From Dyella sp. SG609 (GTDB lineage: Bacteria > Pseudomonadota > Gammaproteobacteria > Xanthomonadales > Rhodanobacteraceae), in contig NZ_JAAZQJ010000001.1 of assembly GCF_012275375.1 (NCBI RefSeq), positions 248,001 through 312,000 of the forward strand: DNA of 64,000 nucleotides. Reading direction: 5' to 3'. Position numbers and translations under genes: made by a program. Every line of letters begins with the position of its first letter. Position 1 is the first letter of the stretch. The notes below the pieces were generated by a model. That model was given only the letters and a program-made list of their open reading frames with translations, did not search any database and was not told the origin of the DNA. This document shows, in pieces, positions 51,236-60,995 of the stretch.

Positions 51236-53104
51236 ATGACTATGACCACCGAAACCCGCAAGTTCGAAGCCGAAGTCGCCCAGGTCCTGCACCTGGTCAC
51301 CCATTCGCTGTACTCGCACAAGGAAATCTTCCTGCGCGAGCTGATTTCCAACGCCTCCGATGCCTGCGACAAGCTGCGCTTCGAGTCGATCGCCCAGCCC
51401 GAACTCCTGGCCGGCGACGGCGAGCTGCGCATCGACGTGAGCTGGGACCCGGCCGCGCGCACCGTCACCGTGCGCGACAACGGCGTCGGCATGAGCCTGG
51501 ACGAAGTGGTGGCCAATATCGGCACCATCGCCAGTTCCGGCACGCGCCGCTTCCTGGAGGCGATGAGCGCCGAGCAGAAGACCGACGCGCGCCTGATCGG
51601 CCAGTTCGGCGTGGGCTTCTATTCCGCCTTCGTGGTGGCCGACCGCGTCACCGTGCTGACCCGCCGCGCCGGCGCGCCGGCCGGCGAGGGCGTGAAGTGG
51701 GAGAGCGACGGCAAGGGCGAGTACTCGCTGGAGGGCCTGGATCTGGCCGAACGCGGCACTACCGTGATCCTGCATCTGAAGGCCGGCGAGGACGAATTCC
51801 TGCAGCCGTGGACGCTCAAGTCCCTGATCACCCGCTATTCCGACCACGTGGCCTTCCCGATCCGCATGCCGCTGGAAGCGGACGGCAAGCCGGGCGAGGA
51901 ATGGGAAACCGTCAACGCCGCCTCGGCGCTGTGGACCAAGCCCAAGTCGGAGATCAGCGACGAGGACTACCAGAGCTTCTACAAGTCGCTCGGCCACGAC
52001 TTCAACGACGCGCTGGCCTGGACGCACAACCGCGTCGAAGGCAGCCAGAGCTTCACCACCCTGCTGTACATCCCGGCGCAGCCGCCGTTCGAGCTGATGA
52101 TGGGCGGGCGCGACGAGCGCAAGGGCCTGAAGCTGTACATCAAGCGCGTCTTCATCATGGACGCCGCCGAGGAGCTGCTGCCGAACTACCTGCGCTTCGT
52201 GCGCGGCGTCGTGGACGCGGACGACCTGCCGCTCAACGTCAGCCGCGAGATCCTGCAGCAGAACCGCCAGCTCGAGCGCATCAAGAGCGCCTGCGTGAAG
52301 CGCGTGCTCGACCTGCTGGAAAAGCTGGCGCGCGACGAACCCGAAAAATTCGCCACCTTCTATAAGGCCTTCGGCAACACGCTGAAGGAAGGCATCGTCG
52401 AAGACCACGCCAACCGCGAACGCATCGCCAAGCTGCTGCGCTTCGCCTCGACCAAGGGCGAGGGCGCGGCGCAGACGGTGTCGCTGGACGACTACATCGG
52501 CCGCATGGCGCCGGGCCAGGAAACCATCTGGTACATCACCGCCGACAGCCACGCGGCGGCGCTGGGCAGCCCGCAGCTGGAGGCGTTCAAGGCCAAGGGC
52601 ATCGAAGTGCTGCTGATGTCCGACCGCATCGACGAATGGATGCTCGGCAGCCTCAGCGAATACGCCGGCAAGAAGCTGCAGAACGTGGCCAAGGGCGAGC
52701 TGCCGCTGGACGAGGCGGACAAGCAGCGCCAGGAAGAAGCCAGCAAGGCCGCCGAGCCGCTGCTGCACAAGCTGAAGGAGCTGCTGGGCGAGCGGGTGAA
52801 GGACGTGCGCGTGTCGGCGCGCCTGACCGATTCGCCGTCCTGCCTGGCGCTGTCGGATTTCGAGATGGCCCCGCATCTGGCCCGCCTGCTGCGCGAAGCC
52901 GGGCACGACGCGCCCGAGAGCAAGCCGACGCTGGAGATCAATCCGCGCCACGCCCTGCTGCAGCGCGTGGAAGCGGAGGGCGACGAAAGCAAGGCGCGCG
53001 ACCTGGCCAACCTGCTGCTGGAGCAGGCGGAGATCACGGCCGGCGCGCAGCTGCCGGATCCGGCGGGCTTTGTGCAGCGCATGAACCGCGTGCTGCTCGG
53101 CTGA
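51236..53104 (+). CDS. htpG: Molecular chaperone HtpG (Hsp90)
   Basis: A 622-residue bacterial Hsp90. N-terminal ATPase: HSLYSHKEIFLRELISNASDA, VRDNGVGM, GTIASSGTRRFLEAM, IGQFGVGFYSAFVVAD. The middle domain has NYLRFVRGVVDADDLPLNVS and REILQQNR with the catalytic-loop Arg; the C-terminal dimerisation domain ends FVQRMNRVLLG. It assists folding of clients with DnaK. The start is uncertain: ATG 51236 or 51242 (MTTETRKF), with no clear ribosome site. Followed by a strong terminator. Confidence 0.97.
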   Translation: MTMTTETRKFEAEVAQVLHLVTHSLYSHKEIFLRELISNASDACDKLRFESIAQPELLAGDGELRIDVSWDPAARTVTVRDNGVGMSLDEVVANIGTIASSGTRRFLEAMSAEQKTDARLIGQFGVGFYSAFVVADRVTVLTRRAGAPAGEGVKWESDGKGEYSLEGLDLAERGTTVILHLKAGEDEFLQPWTLKSLITRYSDHVAFPIRMPLEADGKPGEEWETVNAASALWTKPKSEISDEDYQSFYKSLGHDFNDALAWTHNRVEGSQSFTTLLYIPAQPPFELMMGGRDERKGLKLYIKRVFIMDAAEELLPNYLRFVRGVVDADDLPLNVSREILQQNRQLERIKSACVKRVLDLLEKLARDEPEKFATFYKAFGNTLKEGIVEDHANRERIAKLLRFASTKGEGAAQTVSLDDYIGRMAPGQETIWYITADSHAAALGSPQLEAFKAKGIEVLLMSDRIDEWMLGSLSEYAGKKLQNVAKGELPLDEADKQRQEEASKAAEPLLHKLKELLGERVKDVRVSARLTDSPSCLALSDFEMAPHLARLLREAGHDAPESKPTLEINPRHALLQRVEAEGDESKARDLANLLLEQAEITAGAQLPDPAGFVQRMNRVLLG

Positions 53105-53126
53105 GCGAAGCATCCATTCGCGCATG

Positions 53127-53159
53127 AAAAAAGCCCGCCGGTGACGGCGGGCTTTTTTT
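53127..53159 (+). terminator. Intrinsic terminator of htpG
   Basis: AAAAAAGCCCGCCG, loop GTGA, CGGCGGGC, seven T. It may also serve the convergent gene on the minus strand because of the A-run. Confidence 0.95.
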
Positions 53160-53178
53160 GTGGACTCGGGCCTGAGGC

Positions 53179-53736
53179 TCAGCGGCCCCGGCTGGCCGGA
53201 GGCGTACCGCCCGGATTGCCGGCCGGCGCGTTCATGGACGGCATCGACTGCAAGGCGCGCTCGGCACCGGTCGGATAGCCGAACCCGCCCTGGTGGCCGT
53301 CGAAGCGCGGAGCATGCATGCGCCGCGGCCAATCGTCATTGGCCAGCATCAGCCGGCGCCCATCCAGGTTCACCCAGTGCCAGCGGCCGATCGGCACCGG
53401 CTGCGCGGACAGATAGGCGAAGCCGGCGTCGTACTTGCCGTCGTCGCGCGGCGAAGCTTGCAGCGCGACGTTGATGATGCACTGGCTGCTGATCGCCTTG
53501 CCCTTCCAGTGCGCGGGGCCGGAGACCATCTCGTCCAGGTTGGTGCGCAGCAGCCGTTCCATCACGGGAGGCAGCTCGCGCGCCGGCGAGGCGCTGGTGA
53601 TCTTGCCCGCGGCGTCGACGTTGACCAGGACGGGCAGGGTTCTTAGGGGAAAATCGCTGAGCGATTCGCTCGCCATCGCCGCCTGCGAGGCGACGAGCGA
53701 CAAGCCCAGTACCGCGAGGAAATGCATGCGCTTCAT
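53179..53736 (-). CDS. Secreted hypothetical protein
   Basis: 185 residues with a clear signal peptide (MKRMHFLAVLGLSLVASQAAMA). The mature part begins SESLSDFPLRTLPVLVNVDAAGKIT and continues RLLRTNLDEMVSGPAHWKGK and CIINVALQASPRDDGKYDAGFAYL, then a Gly/Pro-rich tail. VLVNVDAAGKITSASP and the later beta-rich pattern resemble TonB-C-type or related periplasmic domains, but not enough to name. AAGGAG precedes the start. Convergent with htpG. Confidence 0.78.
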   Translation of the reverse strand: MKRMHFLAVLGLSLVASQAAMASESLSDFPLRTLPVLVNVDAAGKITSASPARELPPVMERLLRTNLDEMVSGPAHWKGKAISSQCIINVALQASPRDDGKYDAGFAYLSAQPVPIGRWHWVNLDGRRLMLANDDWPRRMHAPRFDGHQGGFGYPTGAERALQSMPSMNAPAGNPGGTPPASRGR

Positions 53737-53824
53737 GGCTGGCTCCTTGGCTGGAGGGTGGGGGCCTCCGGGCCGCTGTCGCGGCCTCCTCCCGCGCGGA
53801 CTGTGATCCTGGCCCGGGCCGGTG

Positions 53825-54967
53825 TCAACGCGGCAGGGCCGCGGCGAGCCGGGCGATGCGCCGCGCCTCGATGCCGATCTCGCGCAGCTGCCCCGTTGGC
53901 GAGGGACTCTGGCCGCAGAAGAACAGCCCCGGCGCGGCGGCCGCACCGGTGACGCGCGGCTGGCCCTGTGCATCGAGCGCTTCGGGCGTGCCAGGCAGCA
54001 GCGTGCGCAGGTCGGGGCGGAAGCCGGTGGCGAGGATCACCGCGTCGAAGGCTTCGGTTACCGCCTTGCCGCCGGTAGCAGGCGAGGGTTCGAACGCCAC
54101 GCCCTCGGCGGTGAAGTGTCCGATGCCGCCGCGCACCTTGATCCGTCCGGCGCGGATCGCCGCCACCGTGCCGATATCCAGCAGCGGAATCTTGCGGTCC
54201 TCGGCGATCATCCGGCGCGGCCCCTTGGATGCCTTCACCAGGCCCAGGCGTTCGATGGAACCGACGGCGAGGCGGATCGCCGGCGCGTTGAGCGCATCGG
54301 CCAGGGCTGGCGGCAGGGCGGCCTGGCTGACCGCCCAGGTGAGGATGGGCAGGCCAAGGAGCTCGCGCGGCAGGATGCAGACCGGACTGCGCACTGCCAG
54401 GGTGGTATCGACGCCGGCATCGGCCAGGTCCAGCGCGATCTCGCCGCCGGAGTTGCCGAAGCCCACCACCAGCACGCGGCGGCCGGCGTAAGGCGCGGGG
54501 TTGCGGTAGCTGCTGCTGTGGATCACGTCGCCGCGGTATTGGGCCTGCCCGGGCCAGGCCGGTACGTGCGGGAAATCTGCCCAGCCGGTGGCGATCACCA
54601 CGATCGGCGCGTTCCATGCGCGCGTCGGCGTTTCCACCCGCCAGCCGTGTTCCGTGCGCAGAACGGCGCGCGCGGCGCTGCCGAATTCCGGCCGCAGCTC
54701 GAAGTGCGCCGCATAGCTTTCCAGATACGCCACCACCTGCGCCCGCGACGGATAGCGCGGATAGTCGCGCGGCATCGGCAGCCCCGGCAGGCCGGAATGG
54801 CCGCGGTCGGTGTGCAGGTGCAGGCGGTCGTAGTGGCGGCGCCAGACCGCGCCCACCGTGGCGGCCTTCTCCAGGATGACGCTGCGCAGGCCCTGCTCGC
54901 CGAGCATGGCGGCGCAGGCCAGGCCGGCGGGGCCGGCGCCGATCACCAGGGCGTCCGTGTCGCTCAT
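53825..54967 (-). CDS. FAD/NAD(P)-binding flavin monooxygenase-like protein (YUCCA/CzcO type)
   Basis: 380 residues. FAD site ALVIGAGPAGLACAAML, second dinucleotide site RVLVVGFGNSGGEIALDLADA (GxGxSG), ATG-like ATGWADFPHVPAWPG and ATGFRPDLRTLLP. This pattern is that of group B flavin monooxygenases such as bacterial CzcO-like and plant YUCCA proteins (indole-3-pyruvate oxidation). The next divergent gene is an auxin-carrier-family transporter, but that family name does not prove an auxin link. Start 54967 (MSDTDALVIG). Confidence 0.87.
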   Translation of the reverse strand: MSDTDALVIGAGPAGLACAAMLGEQGLRSVILEKAATVGAVWRRHYDRLHLHTDRGHSGLPGLPMPRDYPRYPSRAQVVAYLESYAAHFELRPEFGSAARAVLRTEHGWRVETPTRAWNAPIVVIATGWADFPHVPAWPGQAQYRGDVIHSSSYRNPAPYAGRRVLVVGFGNSGGEIALDLADAGVDTTLAVRSPVCILPRELLGLPILTWAVSQAALPPALADALNAPAIRLAVGSIERLGLVKASKGPRRMIAEDRKIPLLDIGTVAAIRAGRIKVRGGIGHFTAEGVAFEPSPATGGKAVTEAFDAVILATGFRPDLRTLLPGTPEALDAQGQPRVTGAAAAPGLFFCGQSPSPTGQLREIGIEARRIARLAAALPR

Positions 54968-55097
54968 CGGTGCATGCCTTCGTCGGGTGGCGGTGCGGCG
55001 ATTATGGGCATTCCATCGCGCCTTCGCGCCGGGCCGGCGAAGGTCGTGGCGAAGCTGCGAAACTAGCGGCCTGGTTTCTCTCCAAGCTCCGGTGCCG

Positions 55098-56000
55098 ATG
55101 ACCGCCCTGATCCTGCTGTTCGCCTGTCTCCTGCTCGGCCTGCTGGTGCAGCGCCATGCGCGGCCGCCGGCCGGCACGGTGCAGGGCATCAACTGGTGGG
55201 TGATCAATATCGCGCTGCCGGCGCTGGTGCTGCAGCTGGTGCCGAAGGTGCAGGTGAATGCGCAGCTGTGGTTTCCGGTGGCCGCCATGTGGATCACCTT
55301 CTTCGGCGCCTGGGCCTTGTTCGCCGCGCTGGGGCGCGGGCTGGGCTGGTCGCGCGGGCGCGTCGGCGCGCTCACCCTGGTGTGCGGGCTGGGCAATACC
55401 TCGTTCATGGGCTACCCGATGATGCAGGCCCTGCACGGCTCGGAAGGCCTGACCCTGGCGGTGGTGGCCGACCAGCTCGGCTGCTTTCCGCTGCTGGCTT
55501 CGGCCGGCGTGGTGGTGGCCAATCTCTACGCGGGCGGCTCCACCGATGCGGGCGCGATCGCGCGGCGCATCCTCACTTTTCCGGCGTTTCTGGCGCTGGT
55601 GCTGGGCGGCATCGTCGGTGCGCTGGGCGGCTGGCCGCCCGTGGCCGACGGCGTGCTGGGCGCGGTCGGCAATACGCTGACGCCGCTGGCGCTGTTCTCG
55701 GTGGGCCTGCAGTTCAAGTTCAGGCTCGGCGAACGCCAGGCCGCGCCGCTGGCGCTGGGCCTGGCCTGGAAGCTGGCGCTGGCGCCCTTGATCAGCCTGG
55801 CCGTCGGCGTGGCGGCGGGCGTGGGCGGCCTGGTGCTGATGGTGGGCGTGCTGCAGGCGGCGATGGCGCCGATGATCTCGGCGGCGATCCTGGCCGACGA
55901 GCACGGGCTGGAACCGTCGCTGGCCAATACCGTGCTGGGCGCGGGCATCGTGCTCTCGCTCGCCACCGTGCCTTTGGCCAATCTGCTGCTCGGCGGATAA
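55098..56000 (+). CDS. AEC family (auxin efflux carrier-like) transporter
   Basis: A 300-residue inner-membrane protein with about ten hydrophobic helices in two halves of five: NWWVINIALPALVLQLVPK, LTLVCGLGNTSFMGYPMMQAL with the crossover Pro/Gly, VVADQLGCFPLL, LTPLALFSVGLQFKFR and QAAMAPMISAAILA. These are standard AEC blocks. Bacterial members move malonate, malate or other carboxylates. It lies divergent from the flavoprotein gene and 7 bp upstream of hslR in the same direction. Confidence 0.9.
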   Translation: MTALILLFACLLLGLLVQRHARPPAGTVQGINWWVINIALPALVLQLVPKVQVNAQLWFPVAAMWITFFGAWALFAALGRGLGWSRGRVGALTLVCGLGNTSFMGYPMMQALHGSEGLTLAVVADQLGCFPLLASAGVVVANLYAGGSTDAGAIARRILTFPAFLALVLGGIVGALGGWPPVADGVLGAVGNTLTPLALFSVGLQFKFRLGERQAAPLALGLAWKLALAPLISLAVGVAAGVGGLVLMVGVLQAAMAPMISAAILADEHGLEPSLANTVLGAGIVLSLATVPLANLLLGG

Positions 56001-56007
56001 TGCCGGC

Positions 56008-56400
56008 ATGACCGCATCGACCGAACTCAACGCCGTGCGCGTGGACGTATGGCTCTGGGCCGCGCGCCTCTTCAAGACCCGCAGCCTGGCCAAGCAGGCC
56101 ATCGACGGCGGCAAGATCGACGTCAACGACGCCGGCTGCAAACCCGCCAAGACCCTGCACGCCGGCGACCGCCTGCGCATCAGCCGCGGCGAGGAACGCC
56201 TGGAAGTGGAGGTGCTGGCGCTGAGCGAAAAGCGCGGCCCGGCCCCAGCGGCACAGGCCTTGTACCGCGAGACCGAAGCCAGCGCCGCGGCACGCGAACA
56301 GGCGCGCGAACAACGCCGCCTGGTCGGCGCCGCCGGCCCGCTGCGGCGCCCGGACAAGCAGGAACGCCGGGAATTGCGACGCTTAAAGGACTCTCTCTGA
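56008..56400 (+). CDS. hslR: Heat-shock protein 15 (S4-domain RNA-binding protein HslR)
   Basis: A 130-residue protein. The S4 domain is VRVDVWLWAARLFKTRSLAKQAIDGGKIDVN and KPAKTLHAGDRLRI; the basic tail is PDKQERRELRRLKD. It binds stalled 50S subunits carrying nascent peptidyl-tRNA and helps recycle them. Length and motif match E. coli Hsp15. Seven bp after the AEC gene, so likely co-transcribed. Confidence 0.95.
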   Translation: MTASTELNAVRVDVWLWAARLFKTRSLAKQAIDGGKIDVNDAGCKPAKTLHAGDRLRISRGEERLEVEVLALSEKRGPAPAAQALYRETEASAAAREQAREQRRLVGAAGPLRRPDKQERRELRRLKDSL

Positions 56401-56509
56401 GCAGCGCATCGCAGTTTGTCCGGCGCTTCTGAGCGAGCATGCGCATCGGCTACGGCGCGGCGCGATGGCGTTCCGCCCCGGCAGCCAGCGGAAAAAGGGG
56501 CCGCGCATC

Positions 56510-57058
56510 ATGTCTGGAATCGGATTCTTCAAGCGCCTGCTCGGTGCCGCGGCACAGGAGCAGGCAGAGGCCGTGCGGCTGCAGGCACCGGAAGGCGCGC
56601 GCGTGCTGATGGTCGACGACTCGCCCACCTTGCTGGCCGTGCTCGGCCGGCAGCTCGGCCAGGAAGGCTATGCCACGCTGCGGGCGCTGGACGGCGAAAG
56701 CGCGCTGGAGGTGGCGCGCGCCGAACAGCCGGCGCTGATCTTCCTGGACATCGTGCTGCCCGGCATCAACGGCTTCGCCGTGCTGCGCACGCTGCGCCAC
56801 GACCCGCTCACCCGCGACATCCCGATCGTGATGATCAGCGGCAACCAGCAGGCCACCGAGCAGTTCTACGTGCAGCGCTTCGGCGCCGACGACTTCCTCA
56901 AGAAGCCGTTCGGCCGGCGCGAGGTGCAGGTGTGCATCGACCGCCTGGTGCGCACCGGCCGCCTGCCGGCGCGTGTGGCGGAAGCGGTGGAGGTGGCGGC
57001 GATGCCGGAGCTGCCGTGCGAGGAGCTGCCGTCCGGCCTGTCCGGCCTGGCCGTATGA
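56510..57058 (+). CDS. Single-domain response regulator (CheY/PilG-like receiver)
   Basis: 182 residues. An N-terminal stretch ([21 protein letters not shown]) precedes a CheY-like receiver: acidic pair [14 protein letters not shown], phospho-Asp in [20 protein letters not shown], Thr/Ser site [11 protein letters not shown] and Lys in [13 protein letters not shown]. The C-terminal about 40 residues have no output domain. The receiver resembles twitching-motility PilG/PilH types, but no pil genes are nearby. Which kinase phosphorylates it is unknown. Start 56510 (MSGIGFFK); ATG 56465 is possible. Confidence 0.88.
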   Translation: MSGIGFFKRLLGAAAQEQAEAVRLQAPEGARVLMVDDSPTLLAVLGRQLGQEGYATLRALDGESALEVARAEQPALIFLDIVLPGINGFAVLRTLRHDPLTRDIPIVMISGNQQATEQFYVQRFGADDFLKKPFGRREVQVCIDRLVRTGRLPARVAEAVEVAAMPELPCEELPSGLSGLAV

Positions 57059-57065
57059 CGGCGGC

Positions 57066-57157
57066 GTAGGTTGGGGTGAGCCGCAGGCGAACCCCAACGT
57101 GGCGAAGCGTACGAAGGCACCGATGTTGGGGTTCGCCTGCGGCTCACCCCAACCTAC
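57066..57157. repeat. REP-like inverted pair, copy 3
   Basis: A 32-nt arm GTAGGTTGGGGTGAGCCGCA... (57066-57097), 28-nt spacer, perfectly complementary arm (57126-57157). Between the convergent response-regulator gene and katG. Here the response regulator stop (TGA 57056-57058) lies 8 bases before the repeat. Confidence 0.9.
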
Positions 57158-57177
57158 GCCGGATGTCCGGTCCCGAC

Positions 57178-57213
57178 AAAAAAGCGCCGCAGCGTCATCA
57201 CGCTGCGGCGCTT
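57178..57213 (-). terminator. Intrinsic terminator of katG
   Basis: AAAAAAGCGCCGCAGCGT, loop CATC, ACGCTGCGGCGCTT. On the minus strand the stem ends in a T-run (six T). It lies about 30 bases after the katG stop. Confidence 0.92.
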
Positions 57214-57245
57214 CGCTTTTCCAGCCTTTCAGGCTGCGAACAACA

Positions 57246-59477
<2,232 letters not shown>

Positions 59478-59544
59478 CTAGTCGGAGTGGCTGGCGTCGG
59501 CTGGCTTGCCGTCCCAATCTACGCAGATGGGTTCCTTAGGTGAA

Positions 59545-59581
59545 CTAGATTGTTCTGATCTTTCTGATAGCTTCGAGCTAT
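59545..59581 (-). promoter_or_regulatory. OxyR-type binding site upstream of katG
   Basis: ATAGCTTCGAGCTAT (59567-59581) fits the OxyR element ATAGnTnnnAnCTAT exactly. Seven bases further toward katG a second, weaker element covers 59545-59559 (minus strand ATCAGAACAATCTAG, about 6 of 10 fixed positions). The two are in the spacing of a tetramer site. Located 80-116 bp before katG and just after the tetR stop. Confidence 0.75.
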
Positions 59582-59584
59582 GAC

Positions 59585-60184
59585 TTAAGCCGCCTCGGGG
59601 CCGATCAGCTTCAAGGCCATCTCGCGCGCCGCCAGCCGCACTTCCTCGACGAAGGCCGGATCGTCGATGGTGCGCGCCAACACCATGCCGCCCACGCACA
59701 GCGCGGTGATGGCCAGGCCGCGCTTGCGCGCCTCCTCGCCCTCGCAGCCTTCCAGGCCGCCGCTGAGCATGCCGGCCATGTGCTCGACCAGCTTGCAGTA
59801 GGCCATCCGCGCCTGCGGCCCGGCGCGCGCCGCGTCGGCGGGCAGGGCCACCAGCGGGCAATGGCCTTCGACATCTTCCAGGTGCGCGGTGGACAGGTAG
59901 ATGTTCACCATCTGCTGCGCGCAGGCGGTGCCTTTGGCGTCCGGGTCGAACTCGATACCGCTCCAGCGCTGCGACGGATCGAAGTGCATATAGGCCGCGA
60001 CCGTCTCGGCATACAGCTCTTCCTTGGCCTTGAAGTGGTTGTAGAAGCCGCCGCGGGTCAGCCCCGCCTGCCGCATGATTTCGTCAATAGATACGTCGGA
60101 AAAACCGCGGCGATTGAACAGCTCGCGCGCGGATTCGACGATGCGCTCGCGGGTTTTCTGCTTGTGTTCGGCGGTATAGGGCAT
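59585..60184 (-). CDS. TetR/AcrR family transcriptional repressor
   Basis: 199 residues. N-terminal helix-turn-helix: KTRERIVESARELFNRRGF, SIDEIMRQAGLTRGGFYNHF, KAKEELYAE. The C-terminal ligand-binding domain contains CAQQMVNIYLSTAHLEDVEGHCPLVAL with Cys residues, as in TetR proteins sensing electrophiles or reactive aldehydes. It is divergent from the GST gene 138 bp away, with a palindrome between them, so it most probably represses the GST gene and itself. The ligand is not known. Confidence 0.92.
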   Translation of the reverse strand: MPYTAEHKQKTRERIVESARELFNRRGFSDVSIDEIMRQAGLTRGGFYNHFKAKEELYAETVAAYMHFDPSQRWSGIEFDPDAKGTACAQQMVNIYLSTAHLEDVEGHCPLVALPADAARAGPQARMAYCKLVEHMAGMLSGGLEGCEGEEARKRGLAITALCVGGMVLARTIDDPAFVEEVRLAAREMALKLIGPEAA

Positions 60185-60236
60185 GGCGGCGTCATGCAGG
60201 GGAAGGGAAGCCGCGCAAGCGTACTCCCGCCGCAGA

Positions 60237-60254
60237 ATATGTTCTTGAACATAT
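60237..60254. promoter_or_regulatory. Palindromic operator between tetR and gst
   Basis: ATATGTTC-TT-GAACATAT: perfect 8-bp arms around a 2-bp centre. It lies in the divergent promoter region, 53 bp from the tetR start and 68 bp from the gst start. An A/T-rich palindrome in this setting is very likely the TetR protein's binding site. Confidence 0.75.
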
Positions 60255-60321
60255 GAAGTTCGCCGGCAGACTTCGTGGCCATCCCCCGGGGCAGGAGCCC
60301 CTCACCTATGGAGGCACGACC

Positions 60322-60951
60322 ATGAAGCTGTACTACGCAGAGACCATGAATCCGCGCAAGGTCTGCGCGGTGGCGAAGTACCTGGGATCCCCGGTGGAAT
60401 TCATCCGCGTGGACCTCAGCAAGGGCGAGCATCGCGCGCCGGCCTTCCTGGAGCAGAACCCGAACGGCAAGGTGCCGCTGCTGGTCGATGGCGAGCTGCG
60501 GCTGTGGGAGAGCACCGCGATCATGGCGCACCTGGCTGTGCAGGCCGGTTCCGATCTGTGGCCCGCGGATGCGGCCAGCCAGGTGGAAGTGCTGCGCTGG
60601 CTGTCCTGGGACATGGTGCATTTCTCGCGCCACGGCAGCTCGCTGTACTTCGAGCACATCATCAAGCCCTGGGCCGGCCTGGGCGAGCCCAATGCCGCGG
60701 CGGTGGAAGAGGCGACCGGCTTCTTCAAGCGCTTCGCCGCGGTGCTCGACGCGCACCTGGCGACGCGCGATTACCTCGTAGGCAACCAGCTCAGCATCGC
60801 CGACTTCGGCGCCGGCGTGCTGTTGCCGTGGGCGAAGGAAGCGCGCCTGCCGGTGGCGGGCTTCGCCAACATCGAGCGCTGGCATGAGCGGCTGATGGCC
60901 TTGCCGGGCTGGCGCGATCCGTTCCCGGCGCCGGTGCCGGCAGCCGCTTAA
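60322..60951 (+). CDS. Glutathione S-transferase family protein
   Basis: 209 residues. Thioredoxin-like N-domain (MKLYYAETMNPRKVCAVAKYL; QNPNGKVPLLVDGELRLWESTAIMAHLA with cis-Pro and the ES motif binding gamma-glutamyl) and an all-helical C-domain with the N-capping box LSIADFGAG. The likely role is detoxification of electrophiles, in line with the adjacent TetR regulator. Good ribosome site (GGAGG). The first catalytic residue could be Tyr5 or Asn10/Pro11, so the class is not certain. Confidence 0.92.
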   Translation: MKLYYAETMNPRKVCAVAKYLGSPVEFIRVDLSKGEHRAPAFLEQNPNGKVPLLVDGELRLWESTAIMAHLAVQAGSDLWPADAASQVEVLRWLSWDMVHFSRHGSSLYFEHIIKPWAGLGEPNAAAVEEATGFFKRFAAVLDAHLATRDYLVGNQLSIADFGAGVLLPWAKEARLPVAGFANIERWHERLMALPGWRDPFPAPVPAAA

Positions 60952-60962
60952 GACAGCACGGT

Positions 60963-60995
60963 GTACCGTCTCAAAGCAGGGCTTTGAGACGGTAC
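60963..60995. repeat. Perfect 15-bp hairpin over the mutS stop codon
   Basis: GTACCGTCTCAAAGC (60963-60977), loop AGG, GCTTTGAGACGGTAC (60981-60995). The mutS stop (60971-60973 on the minus strand) lies in the stem, and gst ends 12 bp away. No T-run on either side. It could end both convergent messages or protect their 3' ends. Confidence 0.7.

Noticed and set aside
53825-56000. An auxin biosynthesis and export pair (YUCCA-like flavoprotein plus auxin efflux carrier family)
   Set aside because: Both family names are broad. Bacterial AEC proteins usually move organic acids and the genes are divergent, so a hormone link is not supported.
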